A stretch of DNA of 64,000 nt from Halegenticoccus soli (GCF_002844195.1 NZ_PEND01000004.1:310001-374000); one strand, 5' to 3'; positions 50,295-59,428 are shown, counted from the first letter of the stretch. The notes: generated by a model not told the origin, from the letters alone. Made by a program: numbers and translations.

Positions 50295-50777
50295 CTATGG
50301 CTCGAAATCGAGTTGCGTCGCACCCGCGAACCCCGACGGGAGGCGCACGTCGAGCGCCCCGTCCCGCGAGTAAGCGGTCCTGTCGGCGTCCTCGAACGCG
50401 ACGTTTCTCTTCCCCGAATGTCCGGCCCGGCCTCCTAAATACCTTTCTTCACAGGCGCGCACCGTCCCCGAGACGCCGCGGACGCGAACCCCGATCGGGT
50501 CGCCCCCCACGTCGTCGACGCACGCCAGGGCGGCCCGGGCCTCGTCGGCGTGCCCGCGCCGGGCGCGGACGACGGTCTCGCCGACGCCGCCGCCGAACCG
50601 GAACCCGAGCACCGTCAGGTCGGCGTCGGCGCTCCCGACGTCCCCGAGGAGGTTCTGCGCCGCGAACCAGAGCTCGCGCTGGAACGCTCCGCGCGTGAGG
50701 TCGGCGTCGGGCCAGGCTTCGATGCCGACGCCGAGGTAGCGCCAGCGCGGCTGGAGGTGCTTCGGAAGGTGCTTCAT
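50295..50777 (-). CDS. rnp2: RNase P protein component 2 (Pop5 homologue)
   Basis: A 160-residue Pop5/Rpp14 family protein. It begins MKHLPKHLQPRWRYLGVGIE, the family's typical opening, and has the RRM-like fold (FQRELWFAAQNLLGDVGSAD, VLGFRFGGGVGETVVRARRG). It binds the catalytic RNA of RNase P together with Rnp3 (p30) to mature the 5' ends of tRNAs. Start overlaps the methyltransferase stop as ATGA. The C-terminal 25 residues are haloarchaeal. Confidence 0.93.
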   Translation of the reverse strand: MKHLPKHLQPRWRYLGVGIEAWPDADLTRGAFQRELWFAAQNLLGDVGSADADLTVLGFRFGGGVGETVVRARRGHADEARAALACVDDVGGDPIGVRVRGVSGTVRACEERYLGGRAGHSGKRNVAFEDADRTAYSRDGALDVRLPSGFAGATQLDFEP

Positions 50778-51478
50778 TCGCGCGCGGGCGAGTCGTCGTC
50801 GCCCTCCGGGTCGCCGCCGACAGCCTCCGCGTCCGCGGCGGTTCCGGCGATCGGCGCGCGCTCGGCGACGAGGACGCCGACCTGATCGTGCACGCGCTCG
50901 ACCGCCGTGAGCGCGAAGCCCGCGTCGGTCAGCGCGTCCACCAGCGTCCCGACCGTCGCCGGATCGTCCACCTCGGGGCTGTAGAACGGCTCGTCGGGGT
51001 TCGGCTCGCCGAAGAACATCACGTCGCCGAGGACGAACTTGCGCGGGCCGAGGCCGGCGATGACCTCGATCGCCTCCCGCTTTTCGTCGTCGGACAGGTG
51101 GTGCATCGCGAAGTTCGAGACGACGACGTCCGGGCCGGCGGATCGGGTCGACTCCGAACCGCCGTACTCGGGTTCGCGGAACGTCCCGTACCCGAACTCG
51201 ACGTTCTCGATCCCCGCCGCCGCGGCCTTCTCGCGCGCCCGCTCAAGCATCCCCTCGCTGATGTCGCGGCCGACGACGCGCTTCGCGCGCGGGGCCAGCG
51301 CGAGGGCGATCGCGCCGGTGCCCGCGCCGAGGTCGAGGACGACGTCGTCCGGCCCGGGCGCGGCGTGCTCCACGACGAGGCTCGCGCAGGCCCTGTACTC
51401 CTCGCTGTTCTGCGAGTCGTCGTAGTCGGCGGCCATCTCCGAGAAGTGGGCGGCGTGTTCCTCAATCGTCTTCTTCAT
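50774..51478 (-). CDS. class I SAM-dependent methyltransferase
   Basis: A 234-residue methyltransferase: EEHAAHFSEMAADYDDSQNS, then motif I VVLDLGAGTGAIALAL, motif II RVVGRDISEGMLERAR and motif IV DVVVSNFAMHHLS. The substrate is unknown. Its conserved place between rnp3 and rnp2 in haloarchaea suggests an RNA-related role, but that is inference. The start at 51478 lies inside the rnp3 end; an ATG 3 codons earlier is less likely. Confidence 0.9.
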   Translation of the reverse strand: MKKTIEEHAAHFSEMAADYDDSQNSEEYRACASLVVEHAAPGPDDVVLDLGAGTGAIALALAPRAKRVVGRDISEGMLERAREKAAAAGIENVEFGYGTFREPEYGGSESTRSAGPDVVVSNFAMHHLSDDEKREAIEVIAGLGPRKFVLGDVMFFGEPNPDEPFYSPEVDDPATVGTLVDALTDAGFALTAVERVHDQVGVLVAERAPIAGTAADAEAVGGDPEGDDDSPARE

Positions 51479-52169
51479 ACCTACCACGTTTTACCCCCGG
51501 CGCTATGAACGACTCGGAGCGCCGTTCGCGGTTGCGGGCGGCGAGGCGACCCCACTCCGCGAGCCCCGCCTCGATCTGTTCCCCGGTGAACCCGGCCGCC
51601 TCGCCGACGGCGACGAGCTCCCGGGGGGCGCGGAGCTGGAGGTGCGAGGCCGGGTTCGCGCTCACCACGTACGGGGCGTCGTACTTCTCGACGAGCTCGC
51701 GGAGCTTTCTGAGCCCCTGAAGCGCCCGCACGCGGTGGCCGCCGTCCCGCCTGAGCACGGGGCCGAAGTCGAACTCGATCCGGACGCCGTTCTCCCGAGC
51801 GACGCGGGCGAGGACGTGGTTCACGTCGCCGTCGCCGGCCATCGGGCGCGCGAGCACGTCGACGCGCTCCTGTTCGACGGCGAAGCGGTTGAGACCGTCC
51901 GTCCCGCCGCGGACGAGAAGGAGGGTGCACTTGGGCCGGTAGTTGCCGATCCCGCCGCTCGCCCGCTGGGGGTTCTCGGCGACGACCTCGATCCCGTCGA
52001 CCACGTCGACGCCGTACTCGTCCCGGACGCGCTCGTAGCTCGCCGGACCCGCCTCGCCCGCGGAGCGCACGCGGACCACGACTCCGTCGAATCCGTAGCG
52101 CGCGGCGGTGAGCGCGAACCGCGCCGCGGTGCTGTCGCCGTCGGGGTACGCGTGGACCGCCTCGTACAT
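51462..52169 (-). CDS. rnp3: RNase P protein component 3 (p30 homologue)
   Basis: A 235-residue TIM-barrel protein of the RPP30/PHP-like family: MYEAVHAYPDGDSTAARFAL, VVDGIEVVAENPQRASGGIG, VDVLARPMAGDGDVNHVLAR and GVRIEFDFGPVLRRDGGHRV. It pairs with Rnp2 in RNase P. First gene of the cluster leading to psmA. The end is basic (VKRGRYEEDD) as in relatives. Confidence 0.93.
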   Translation of the reverse strand: MYEAVHAYPDGDSTAARFALTAARYGFDGVVVRVRSAGEAGPASYERVRDEYGVDVVDGIEVVAENPQRASGGIGNYRPKCTLLLVRGGTDGLNRFAVEQERVDVLARPMAGDGDVNHVLARVARENGVRIEFDFGPVLRRDGGHRVRALQGLRKLRELVEKYDAPYVVSANPASHLQLRAPRELVAVGEAAGFTGEQIEAGLAEWGRLAARNRERRSESFIAPGVKRGRYEEDD

Positions 52170-52510
52170 GCGAATTCGAAGTCGCGGACGCGGCTTTGGG
52201 GTTACGGTTCGGTCCGAGAGTTCACGATTTGATCCGGGCAGTTACGGTTCGCTCCGAGAAGCGGCGTCCGATCGGCTACGGCTCGAAACGTCGTCGAACC
52301 GCAGAAAGGAGAGGCACGGAAAGAGGCACCGAAAGTGGCACGGGTGCGGCGAGTGCCGACGTGGCTGGAGTTGCTGGCTGGACAGGCATCCGCTGGCGCG
52401 TAACGGACGCGTCGTGGGCTGGGATCGACGCGCCCGGGCACCCGCCGACGTATGTACTCTTTACTCGATGTAGAATAAATCTTTTGGTGGAGGGGGTACT
52501 GGTACCGAGT
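52170..52510. promoter_or_regulatory. gdh upstream region with repeats and a TrmB-like site
   Basis: About 340 bases between divergent genes. GTTACGGTTCGGTCCGAGAG and GTTACGGTTCGCTCCGAGAA form a direct repeat (from 52202 and 52240). Near 52,310 a 12-base unit (AGGCACGGAAAG) occurs about three times. GAATAAATCTTTT near 52,473 is the TATA element. TACT-N6-GAGTA at 52497-52511, touching the gdh ATG, resembles the TrmB sugar-regulator motif (TACT-N7/8-GAGTA) but has one base less in the spacer. Confidence 0.5.
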
Positions 52511-53581
52511 ATGAAGGCGATCGCAGTCCGGGAGGGAGAGGGAGCGCCGTCGCTCGTCGAGAAACCGCGGCCGGAGCCCGACGCGGGCGAAGCGCTCGTC
52601 CGCACGCTCCGCGTCGGGGTCGACGGGACCGACCACGAGGTGATACGCGGCGGCCACGGCGGGGTCCCCGAGGGCGAGGACCACCTCGTACTCGGCCACG
52701 AGGCGGTCGGCGTCGTCGAGGACCCGAACGGCACCGAGTTGGCGGTCGGGGACGTGGTCGTCCCGACGGTCCGCCGGCCGCCGAACGGGGCGAACGAGTA
52801 CTTCGAGCGCGGCGAAGCGGACATGGCCCCCGAGGGGATGTACCACGAGCGGGGCATCGTGGGCGCGCACGGGTTCATGGCGGAGTACTTTACCAGCCCC
52901 GCGGAGTACCTGGTGCGGATCCCCGAATCCCTGGCCGAGATCGGCTTTCTCGTCGAGCCGGCGTCCATCTCCGAGAAGGCGTTCGAACTCGCCGAGGCGT
53001 CCCGGTCGACGTTCGAGTGGAGCCCCGAGTCGGCGCTCGTGCTCGGCAACGGGAGTCTGGGTCTCCTGACGCTCGCGATGCTTCGGGGCGACTACGAACG
53101 GCTGTACTGTCTCGGCCGCCGGGACCGGCCCGACCCGACGATCGACATCATCGAGGAGCTCGGCGCGACGTACGTCGACTCCCGGAAGACGCCCGCGGAC
53201 GCCGTCCCGGAGGTCTACGAGCCGGTGGACTTCGTCTACGAGGCGACCGGCTACGCGAAGCACGCGTTCGAGTCGGTCCACGCGCTCGCGCCGAACGGCG
53301 TGGCCGCCCTGCTCGGCGTCCCGGGCGAGTGGGAGTTCGAGATCGACGGCGGCGCGTTCCACGAGGAGCTGGTCCTCCACAACAAGGCGATGGTCGGCAG
53401 CGTCAACTCGGGCGTCAGACACTTCGAGGCCGCGGCCGAAGCGATCTCGGCCCTCCCCGAGTGGTTCGTCGACGACCTGGTCACCGGCGTGTACGGGCTG
53501 GACGAGTTCGACCGGGCGTTCGCCGAGGGGGACACGGTTATAAAAACCGCCGTCCAATTCGACACACATGAAGAACGTTGA
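52511..53581 (+). CDS. gdh: glucose 1-dehydrogenase
   Basis: A 356-residue zinc-dependent medium-chain dehydrogenase. The catalytic zinc ligands Asp38 (VGVDGTDHEV), His63 and Glu64 (LGHEAVGVV) and a Glu near 149 (FLVEPASI) match the haloarchaeal enzyme, in which Asp38 replaces the usual Cys. The nucleotide-binding motif is VLGNGSLGLLTLAM. It oxidises glucose to gluconolactone with NADP as first step of the semiphosphorylative Entner-Doudoroff path. The last 14 bases overlap gfcR. Confidence 0.93.
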   Translation: MKAIAVREGEGAPSLVEKPRPEPDAGEALVRTLRVGVDGTDHEVIRGGHGGVPEGEDHLVLGHEAVGVVEDPNGTELAVGDVVVPTVRRPPNGANEYFERGEADMAPEGMYHERGIVGAHGFMAEYFTSPAEYLVRIPESLAEIGFLVEPASISEKAFELAEASRSTFEWSPESALVLGNGSLGLLTLAMLRGDYERLYCLGRRDRPDPTIDIIEELGATYVDSRKTPADAVPEVYEPVDFVYEATGYAKHAFESVHALAPNGVAALLGVPGEWEFEIDGGAFHEELVLHNKAMVGSVNSGVRHFEAAAEAISALPEWFVDDLVTGVYGLDEFDRAFAEGDTVIKTAVQFDTHEER

Positions 53582-54218
53582 CGACCTCATCTCCAGCGCC
53601 GCCGAACTGGCGGAGCGGGGACTGTCGAAGGGCGAGATCGCCGACGAACTGAACGTCTCCCGGGAGACGGCGAGCTGGCTCGTCGAGCGCAGCGGCGCGA
53701 CGAGCGAGCCGATCTCGCGGACGGGCGACGACGACCGGGACGGCCCCCACGACATCCACGTCGACTGGAGCGCGATCGGCCGGGACAGCGCCAGGCTCAC
53801 CCACGTCGCGCGCGCGATGGCCGATCTCCTCTCGAAGGAGGGCCAGGAGGTCGATCTCACGATCGGCATCGAGAAGGCGGGCGTCCCGCTCGCGACGGCG
53901 GTCGCGAGCGAACTCGACACGGATCTCGGCGCGTACGCCCCGCGCAAGCACCAGTGGGAGGAGGGCGACATCGAGGACTACGGCGGGAGCTTCTCGCGCA
54001 ACTTCGCGCAGATCCGCGGGCGGGACTGTTACATCGTCGACGACACGATCACGAGCGGCACGACGATGAGCGAGACGATCGAGGCCGTCCGCGAGGAGGG
54101 GGGCAACCCCGTCGGCTGCGTCGTCGTCGTCGACAAGCAGGGGGTCGAGGCGGTCGACGACGTGCCCGTCCACGCGCTGATCAACGTCGTCCGCGTCGGC
54201 AGCGAAGACCGCCAGTAG
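53568..54218 (+). CDS. gfcR: GfcR-type regulator with phosphoribosyltransferase domain
   Basis: A 216-residue protein. The N-terminal helix-turn-helix (LISSAAELAERGLSKGEIAD, ELNVSRETASWLVERSG) is followed by an OPRT-like PRTase domain with CYIVDDTITSGTTMSETIEA as PRPP loop. In Haloferax volcanii GfcR activates glucose and fructose degradation genes of the Entner-Doudoroff route. Linkage with gdh (14-base overlap) supports the same role. Annotated elsewhere as PyrE-like, but the HTH makes an enzyme role unlikely. Confidence 0.93.
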   Translation: MKNVDDLISSAAELAERGLSKGEIADELNVSRETASWLVERSGATSEPISRTGDDDRDGPHDIHVDWSAIGRDSARLTHVARAMADLLSKEGQEVDLTIGIEKAGVPLATAVASELDTDLGAYAPRKHQWEEGDIEDYGGSFSRNFAQIRGRDCYIVDDTITSGTTMSETIEAVREEGGNPVGCVVVVDKQGVEAVDDVPVHALINVVRVGSEDRQ

Positions 54219-54312
54219 CGGTCGTTTCGTCCGCGGGTAGACCGCCGCCACCGGACGCCGCCGGTCGGACCGCGTCGCAATCCCTTTGAGGCCGCTTCCC
54301 CTAGGAACGACG

Positions 54313-54657
54313 ATGACGTTCCAACCCGGAGGCGACCTGAGCCAGGAGGAAGTGCGACGGCGAGTCGACGACGCCATCGAGAACAACGACGTGGTCCTCT
54401 TCATGAAGGGCAACCGGCTGATGCCGCAGTGCGGCTACTCCAACCGAGCGCTCGAACTCATCGGCCAGTACGTCGAGGAGTTCGAGACGGTGGACGTGCT
54501 CCCCGCCCTCGATCAGTACCGGGCCGCGCTCGAATCTCACAGCGGGTGGGAGACGATCCCGCAGACGTACGTGAACGGCGACTTCGTCGGCGGCAGCGAC
54601 ATCCTCGCGGAGCTGGACGAGCGGGGCGAGCTAGAGCAAACACTTAGAGGGGAGTAG
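54313..54657 (+). CDS. monothiol glutaredoxin family protein
   Basis: A 114-residue thioredoxin-fold protein. VVLFMKGNRLMPQCGYSNRA carries the CGYS active site, like CGFS monothiol glutaredoxins that carry or transfer iron-sulfur clusters. The cis-Pro region is WETIPQTYVNGDFVGGSDIL. ATG 54313 is preferred to ATG 54286 because CCCTTTGAGG about 30 bases before it is TATA-like. Likely monocistronic after gfcR. Confidence 0.93.
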   Translation: MTFQPGGDLSQEEVRRRVDDAIENNDVVLFMKGNRLMPQCGYSNRALELIGQYVEEFETVDVLPALDQYRAALESHSGWETIPQTYVNGDFVGGSDILAELDERGELEQTLRGE

Positions 54658-54791
54658 TTCGTCTTTCGACCCGAAGACGAGAATGAAAGAGTAGCCGATA
54701 TAAGGCTACGTCTCGTAGGTTCCGCAGAGAGTGTCGGATTTGCGCCGCGGGCGTCGCACCACTTGACCCACACGCACCACCCAGTATACAT

Positions 54792-55358
54792 ATGACAGGC
54801 CGCGTATATCGACTCCATTCGACGTTGGAACTGCCACTTGAGGACGTCAAAGAGTACTTCGAGGACGATCCCGACCTTCCCCCGGAGATCGCGGACGTCG
54901 ACATCACGAGGCGCAACAACACGCTCATCCTCAAGGCCGTCGCGGCGGACGAGAGCCTCAGCAAGTACACGCCGACGGCACAGCTGAAGGCGAGCGTCAC
55001 GGAGACGCGCGTCTACGAGGAGGAGCCGCCGCGCGCGGGCGGCCCCCGCTGGGGGCGCGAGGAGGAAGAGGAGATCCCCTCGGAGCTCGTCGAGTTCGCC
55101 TGCTTCAAGGGCGACCGCGAGACCGTCCTCCAGAACACCGCGCTCCAGTACCCGATGTTCCTCGTCCTCCGCGACATCGCGCGCCTCGCCGAAAAGGGGA
55201 CGCTGACCGCGATCACCGAGGTCGACGGCGAACTCGAGGCGACGCGCATCGTCGAGGGCGACGACCGGCCGGCGAAGGTCGAGGTCGTCGAGAACCCGAC
55301 GCAGAAGCAGTCGGGGGGCAACGGGGTCAACTGGCGGGACAACAAGTTCATTAGTTAA
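54792..55358 (+). CDS. conserved haloarchaeal protein of unknown function (DUF7110-like)
   Basis: A 188-residue protein: MTGRVYRLHSTLELPLEDVK, NNTLILKAVAADESLSKYTP and LVEFACFKGDRETVLQNTAL are well formed and look strongly conserved across haloarchaea by recall. No catalytic motif recognised. It has an alpha/beta N-terminal domain, a short acidic loop (REEEEEIPSE) and a mixed C-terminal half. Its own promoter lies near CCCAGTATACAT just before the start. Confidence 0.82.
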   Translation: MTGRVYRLHSTLELPLEDVKEYFEDDPDLPPEIADVDITRRNNTLILKAVAADESLSKYTPTAQLKASVTETRVYEEEPPRAGGPRWGREEEEEIPSELVEFACFKGDRETVLQNTALQYPMFLVLRDIARLAEKGTLTAITEVDGELEATRIVEGDDRPAKVEVVENPTQKQSGGNGVNWRDNKFIS

Positions 55359-55521
55359 TCCTGATTCAGAAGATTCCTGTACAACACCACAAAATCGGGC
55401 AGGAAATCGAGAACGCGACCCCCGCAGGCGAAGACGCCCCTCACCTCCAACGTCCGCGATTACTGAAACTCTCCAGGCAGCCGCAATCCGAAGAGGGGTG
55501 CCTCTGGTTGCTCTGCCGAGG

Positions 55522-56316
55522 TCACCCTCCAGACTCGCGCGCACCCATCGCCTGCGTAATGTGGGTGAGCGTAACCAAGCCGAGCCCTCCAGCAAGGTTG
55601 CCAGCTGTGACAACCGCGATCATCACTGCGAGCGTTCCGAAGCCGACGTTTGCCCCAAACAGGATGCCGAAGAAGACGTGCAACGTAGTGACGACGACGT
55701 GATTAAACGGTCCGAGCGCGAGGAGGAACCCTACGACGTACGCGAGGGTGACCCGGGTCCGTACGCCGTTGACGGCCACGAGGAGGAATGACAGCAGACT
55801 CACGAGCGCACCCCCCGCGATGGCACTCGCAAACCACGCTCCGGCTCCTTGGCGCGCGGTTTCTTCTGCGAACGCGGTCAGTGCCTCCGCCGTTCCCGCG
55901 GGGAGTGCGCCGCGAACGGAGAAGATAAGGGCGAAGAGGCCCCCACCGAGCAGATTAAACACGAGCGTAACGGCCCAGAGACGAAAGAGGGACGAAAGCA
56001 TCCACGACTCGGATCGGTCGGCCGCCGCCGCGACCGGGTCGAAGAAGTTCTCGTTGAACAGTTCCGTCCGTCCCACGACGAGGAAAACGAGGCCAACCCC
56101 GAAGGCGAGCGCGCCCGTGATTTTGGCGATTTCGCCGAAGCGCGGCTCGACGAGCGCTTCGACGATGCCGAGTGCGACGATGCCGAAGACAATCGTGAAC
56201 CCAGCGATGAAGCTGGTCGAGACTAATTCGAGCAACGACTGATCGAGCCGGCGTTCACCTTCCTCGACGGCTCGATTGAATATCTCACCCGGCGGAGGGG
56301 CAGGAGTGTCTGGCAC
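55522..56316 (-). CDS. formate/nitrite transporter family channel
   Basis: A 264-residue membrane protein with six helices. Family motifs are GEIFNRAVEEGERRLDQSLL at the start, VVGRTELFNENFFDPVAAAA (helix 3 region), and FNHVVVTTLHVFFGILFGAN with the central His. FNT channels pass formate, nitrite or hydrosulfide as neutral acids. The neighbourhood (PP-loop paralogues related to sulfate assimilation) hints at a sulfur anion but this is weak. TATA-like GGGTTTTTTGC lies 28 bases upstream. Confidence 0.9.
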   Translation of the reverse strand: MPDTPAPPPGEIFNRAVEEGERRLDQSLLELVSTSFIAGFTIVFGIVALGIVEALVEPRFGEIAKITGALAFGVGLVFLVVGRTELFNENFFDPVAAAADRSESWMLSSLFRLWAVTLVFNLLGGGLFALIFSVRGALPAGTAEALTAFAEETARQGAGAWFASAIAGGALVSLLSFLLVAVNGVRTRVTLAYVVGFLLALGPFNHVVVTTLHVFFGILFGANVGFGTLAVMIAVVTAGNLAGGLGLVTLTHITQAMGARESGG

Positions 56317-56318
56317 AT

Positions 56319-56587
56319 AGTGAGTACCGGTATGAAGAGCAAAAAACCCAGGTAGTGCCCGGTTGCGGCGTCTGGTCAGCCGCGCCTCGTAGTTACGGCC
56401 AAATCTGTCGCTTCCAGAGAACGCAGAATCCGGGAGTCAAAACCGCGTAATCGGTTAACGGCGGGCCGGTCTCTCCGTTCGCGCGCGGTATCCGACGAAA
56501 TGGCGGTTCGGAGTTCACGTCGTCTGCGTGCCCGTCGGAACCGTCTCCACGCCCCCGGTAGCGCAGGAAGCCACTCGAAGCACTCGT
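56319..56587. other. intergenic region, no gene seen
   Basis: About 270 bases between the FNT gene and the small membrane protein gene. A 71-codon minus-strand frame here is basic and Arg-rich, unlike halophile proteins. Only promoter signals for the FNT gene are recognised. Confidence 0.5.
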
Positions 56588-56818
56588 TCAACTAGTAGAA
56601 CAAGATTCGCCGGAAGACGTGTCGATGCCGAGTAACGCGTACCCGCCGCAGTGTTGGGTCGCGAAATTCAACAGCAATCCAGTCCCCGCTATCCCGGTCG
56701 TGGCAGCGACGACGCGTCTTCCGTCGAGCATCGCCCCGACGGACATGACGATAAGCCAGATGCCGAGTACGCCCCGTATGACGCGGTCCACCTCGGACAT
56801 ATTCTTTTCCAGGCCCAT
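56588..56818 (-). CDS. YgaP-like DUF2892 membrane protein
   Basis: A 76-residue protein with two helices (GVLGIWLIVMSVGAMLDG and VVAATTGIAGTGLLLNFATQ) after a basic start NMSEVDRVIRG, the DUF2892 layout. Two Cys lie near the end (QHCGGY and GESCSTS). The domain occurs alone or fused to rhodanese domains in sulfur metabolism. Function unknown. Confidence 0.88.
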   Translation of the reverse strand: MGLEKNMSEVDRVIRGVLGIWLIVMSVGAMLDGRRVVAATTGIAGTGLLLNFATQHCGGYALLGIDTSSGESCSTS

Positions 56819-56977
56819 ATTGTCAACCTACTAATTTCCTTGCCAAAAAACTACGTACCGACGACTCCTCCCGGCCGGGGCTGGGTGACGAAGCGCCCAT
56901 CCGTTCGACAAGGGTTACCGCACAGCAATGTCTCGGGCAAAAAGCATTTTAGTCGCCTAATTATATGTTATTACACC

Positions 56978-57949
56978 ATGCCGGAAGGCTTCCCCGACTA
57001 CCTGAACGTCGACTACACCGACGGCGAAGGTGAGACCCCCGAGGACTACCCGAGCATCCAGCACAAGATCGAGAAGGCCATCGAGGTCACGAAGCAGGGG
57101 CTCGAAGAGTACGAGAACCCCGCGGTGATGTGGACCGGCGGGAAGGACTCGACGCTCACGCTCTACTTCGTGAAGGAGGTCGCGGACCGGTACGACCTCG
57201 AACTGCCGCCGACGGTGTTCATCGACCACTACCAGCACTTCGACGAGCTGATGGACTTCGTCGAGCACTGGGCCGACGAGTGGGACCTGGAGGTCGTCTA
57301 CGCGCGCAACACCGACGTCGGCGAGTACGTCGAGGAGAACGGCCTCACCCCCGGCGACGAGATCCCGATCTCCGCGCTCTCGGAGCACAACCAGCACCAC
57401 GTCCGCAACATCCTCGAGTACGAGGAGGACACGTTCCCGTTCCTGCTCGACACCTACGTCGGCAACCACCTCCTGAAGACCGTCGCGCTCAACGACGCGC
57501 TGGAGGAGTACGACATCGACGGCATCGTCTCCGGCATCCGCTGGGACGAACAGGACGCGCGCGCCGACGAGACGTTCTTCAGCCCCCGCCACGACCCGGA
57601 CATCTACCCGCCGCACGACCGCGTCCAGCCGATCCTCCAGTTCACCGAGGCGGACGTCTGGGAGGCGTTCTGGCACTTCGTCGTGCCCGAGACGGTCGAG
57701 GAGTTCCCGGACGAGGGGTACGTCCCGCAGGACTACGACGACCTGCCGAACGGCCTCACTCACGAGGACATCCCGGTCTCGCCGAAGTACTTCGAGGGCT
57801 TCCGCTCGCTCGGCAGCGAGGTGTCGACCGACAGGGCCGACTCCGAGCCCGCGTGGCTGCAGGACCTCGACAACACGACCGAGCGCGCCGGCCGCGCCCA
57901 GGACAAGGAGGACCTGATGGAGCGCCTGCGCGACCTCGGCTACATGTAA
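56978..57949 (+). CDS. PAPS reductase-family PP-loop protein 1
   Basis: A 323-residue protein. The PP-loop AVMWTGGKDSTLTLYFVKEV (near residue 50) binds ATP or an adenylyl group. Later segments YVGNHLLKTVALNDAL, SGIRWDEQDARADETFFSPR and PILQFTEADVWEAFW match the PAPS reductase/sulfate adenylyltransferase-2 family. It lacks the C-terminal ECGLH motif of classical PAPS reductases and ends MERLRDLGYM, so the reaction is not certain. AAGCATTTTAGTC precedes ATG 56978 by about 30 bases. Confidence 0.88.
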   Translation: MPEGFPDYLNVDYTDGEGETPEDYPSIQHKIEKAIEVTKQGLEEYENPAVMWTGGKDSTLTLYFVKEVADRYDLELPPTVFIDHYQHFDELMDFVEHWADEWDLEVVYARNTDVGEYVEENGLTPGDEIPISALSEHNQHHVRNILEYEEDTFPFLLDTYVGNHLLKTVALNDALEEYDIDGIVSGIRWDEQDARADETFFSPRHDPDIYPPHDRVQPILQFTEADVWEAFWHFVVPETVEEFPDEGYVPQDYDDLPNGLTHEDIPVSPKYFEGFRSLGSEVSTDRADSEPAWLQDLDNTTERAGRAQDKEDLMERLRDLGYM

Positions 57950-58126
57950 CTCGGGTCCTGATCGAACTCGACGTCCCGCCGATCCGCGGATCGCCGACCC
58001 GAAGATCGCGCTACCGTTCTTTTTCGCGTCGACGCACCCGACGCAGACGCCCGCCGAGCGGCCGCGGGGTTATCAGCCGGTGATAACGGAAGCAGAGATT
58101 ATCCCCGACGACGGAGAGAGTCGACT

Positions 58127-59080
58127 GTGACCGACGATTTCCCCTCCTACCTCGACCTGGATTACGAAGACGGCGCGGACCGGACCGCCGAGGACTACCC
58201 GACGCTCGCGGACAAACTGGAGAAGGCCGCCGAGGTGACGCGGACCGCGCTGGAACAGTATCGATCCCCCGCGGTGATGTGGACCGGCGGGAAGGACTCG
58301 ACGCTGGTGCTCTACGTCGTCAGGGAGGTCGCCCGCGAGAGCGGCTTCGACGTGCCGCCGGTCGTGTTCATCGACCACTTCGAGCACTTCCCGGAGACGG
58401 TCGAGTTCGTCGAGCGGTGGGTCGACCGGTGGGACCTCGACCTCGTCTACTCGCGGAACACGGACCTCGCCGAACGCGGCGTCGAACCCGGGGACACCCT
58501 CCCGGTGTCCGAGCTGGGCGAGACGAACCGACGCGAGCTCGACCGCCTGGAGTACGACGACGACGCGCTGACGGTCGACGCCGACACGTTCGTCGGCAAC
58601 CACCTCCTGAAGACCGTCGCGCTCAACGAGACGCTGAGCGAGCGCGGCTTCGACGGCGTGTTCTCGGGCGTCAGGTGGGACGAACAGGACGCGCGCGCCG
58701 ACGAGACGTTCTTCAGCCCCCGCCACGACTCCGAGAAGTACCCGCCGCACGACCGCGTCCACCCCATCCTCCAGTTCGCCGAGGCGGACGTGTGGGAGGC
58801 GTTTTGGCGCTTCGTCGTGCCCGACACCGTCGAGGGATACCCGGCGGGCCACGTCCCGGAGAACTCCACCGACCTGCCCGACGACCTGACGCCGGAGGAC
58901 CTGCCGGTCAGCCCCAAGTACTTCGAGGGGTTCCGCTCGCTCGGCACCGAATCGGGATCGGCCAAGTCCGCCGACGACCCCGCGTGGATGCAGGACATGG
59001 AGGGAACGACCGAGCGGGAGGGCCGCGCGCAGGACAAGGAGAACATCATGGAGCGCCTGCGCGACCTCGGCTACATGTGA
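58127..59080 (+). CDS. PAPS reductase-family PP-loop protein 2 (tandem paralogue)
   Basis: A 317-residue close paralogue of the preceding protein, with the same PP-loop VMWTGGKDSTLVLYVVREVA, the same GVRWDEQDARADETFFSPRH block and the same end MERLRDLGYM. Starts with GTG. The two genes are on the same strand, separated by about 175 bases with their own promoter signals. The products may form a heteromer or have split substrates. Confidence 0.88.
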   Translation: MTDDFPSYLDLDYEDGADRTAEDYPTLADKLEKAAEVTRTALEQYRSPAVMWTGGKDSTLVLYVVREVARESGFDVPPVVFIDHFEHFPETVEFVERWVDRWDLDLVYSRNTDLAERGVEPGDTLPVSELGETNRRELDRLEYDDDALTVDADTFVGNHLLKTVALNETLSERGFDGVFSGVRWDEQDARADETFFSPRHDSEKYPPHDRVHPILQFAEADVWEAFWRFVVPDTVEGYPAGHVPENSTDLPDDLTPEDLPVSPKYFEGFRSLGTESGSAKSADDPAWMQDMEGTTEREGRAQDKENIMERLRDLGYM

Positions 59081-59257
59081 CGGCGGGCGCGACTCGTTCG
59101 CGGCGTCGCCGACGGCGTCCCCCCGCCTGAGCGACCGCGAACGACCGACGCGATGGAATCGGCTAATGCCGCGGCGGACCCACTAGCCGGAGAGGTCAGT
59201 CGGACCGAAATCCGATCCGGCGCGGGCCGCGGAAAGCAGTCGCAGGAGAATCAGACC

Positions 59258-59428
59258 ATGACGGACGTACAGAAACTCGACGCGTCGCCGAACGGAACGG
59301 TCAAACTGAACGACGGGACCGCACACGACGGCGTCCCGGTCTCGGTGTTCGCCGGCTGGGTGAAGGTGAAGGTTCGCGGTCGGACGGTGTACTACCCGCG
59401 CGAGCGCGTGCGAGAAGTGGAGCTCTAG
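59258..59428 (+). CDS. 56-residue small conserved-looking protein
   Basis: Reads MTDVQKLDASPNGTVKLNDG and then VSVFAGWVKVKVRGRTVYYP, a compact all-beta protein by appearance, ending RERVREVEL. I do not recognise a family. An upstream frame from 59153 adds 35 residues of non-halophilic look; GGAG at 59246-59249 and ATG 59258 fit better. Confidence 0.65.
   Translation: MTDVQKLDASPNGTVKLNDGTAHDGVPVSVFAGWVKVKVRGRTVYYPRERVREVEL

Noticed and set aside
51019-51465. Alternative frames inside the methyltransferase gene
   Set aside because: Translations are Ser/Arg/Thr-rich and lack motifs, while the true frame shows all methyltransferase motifs.
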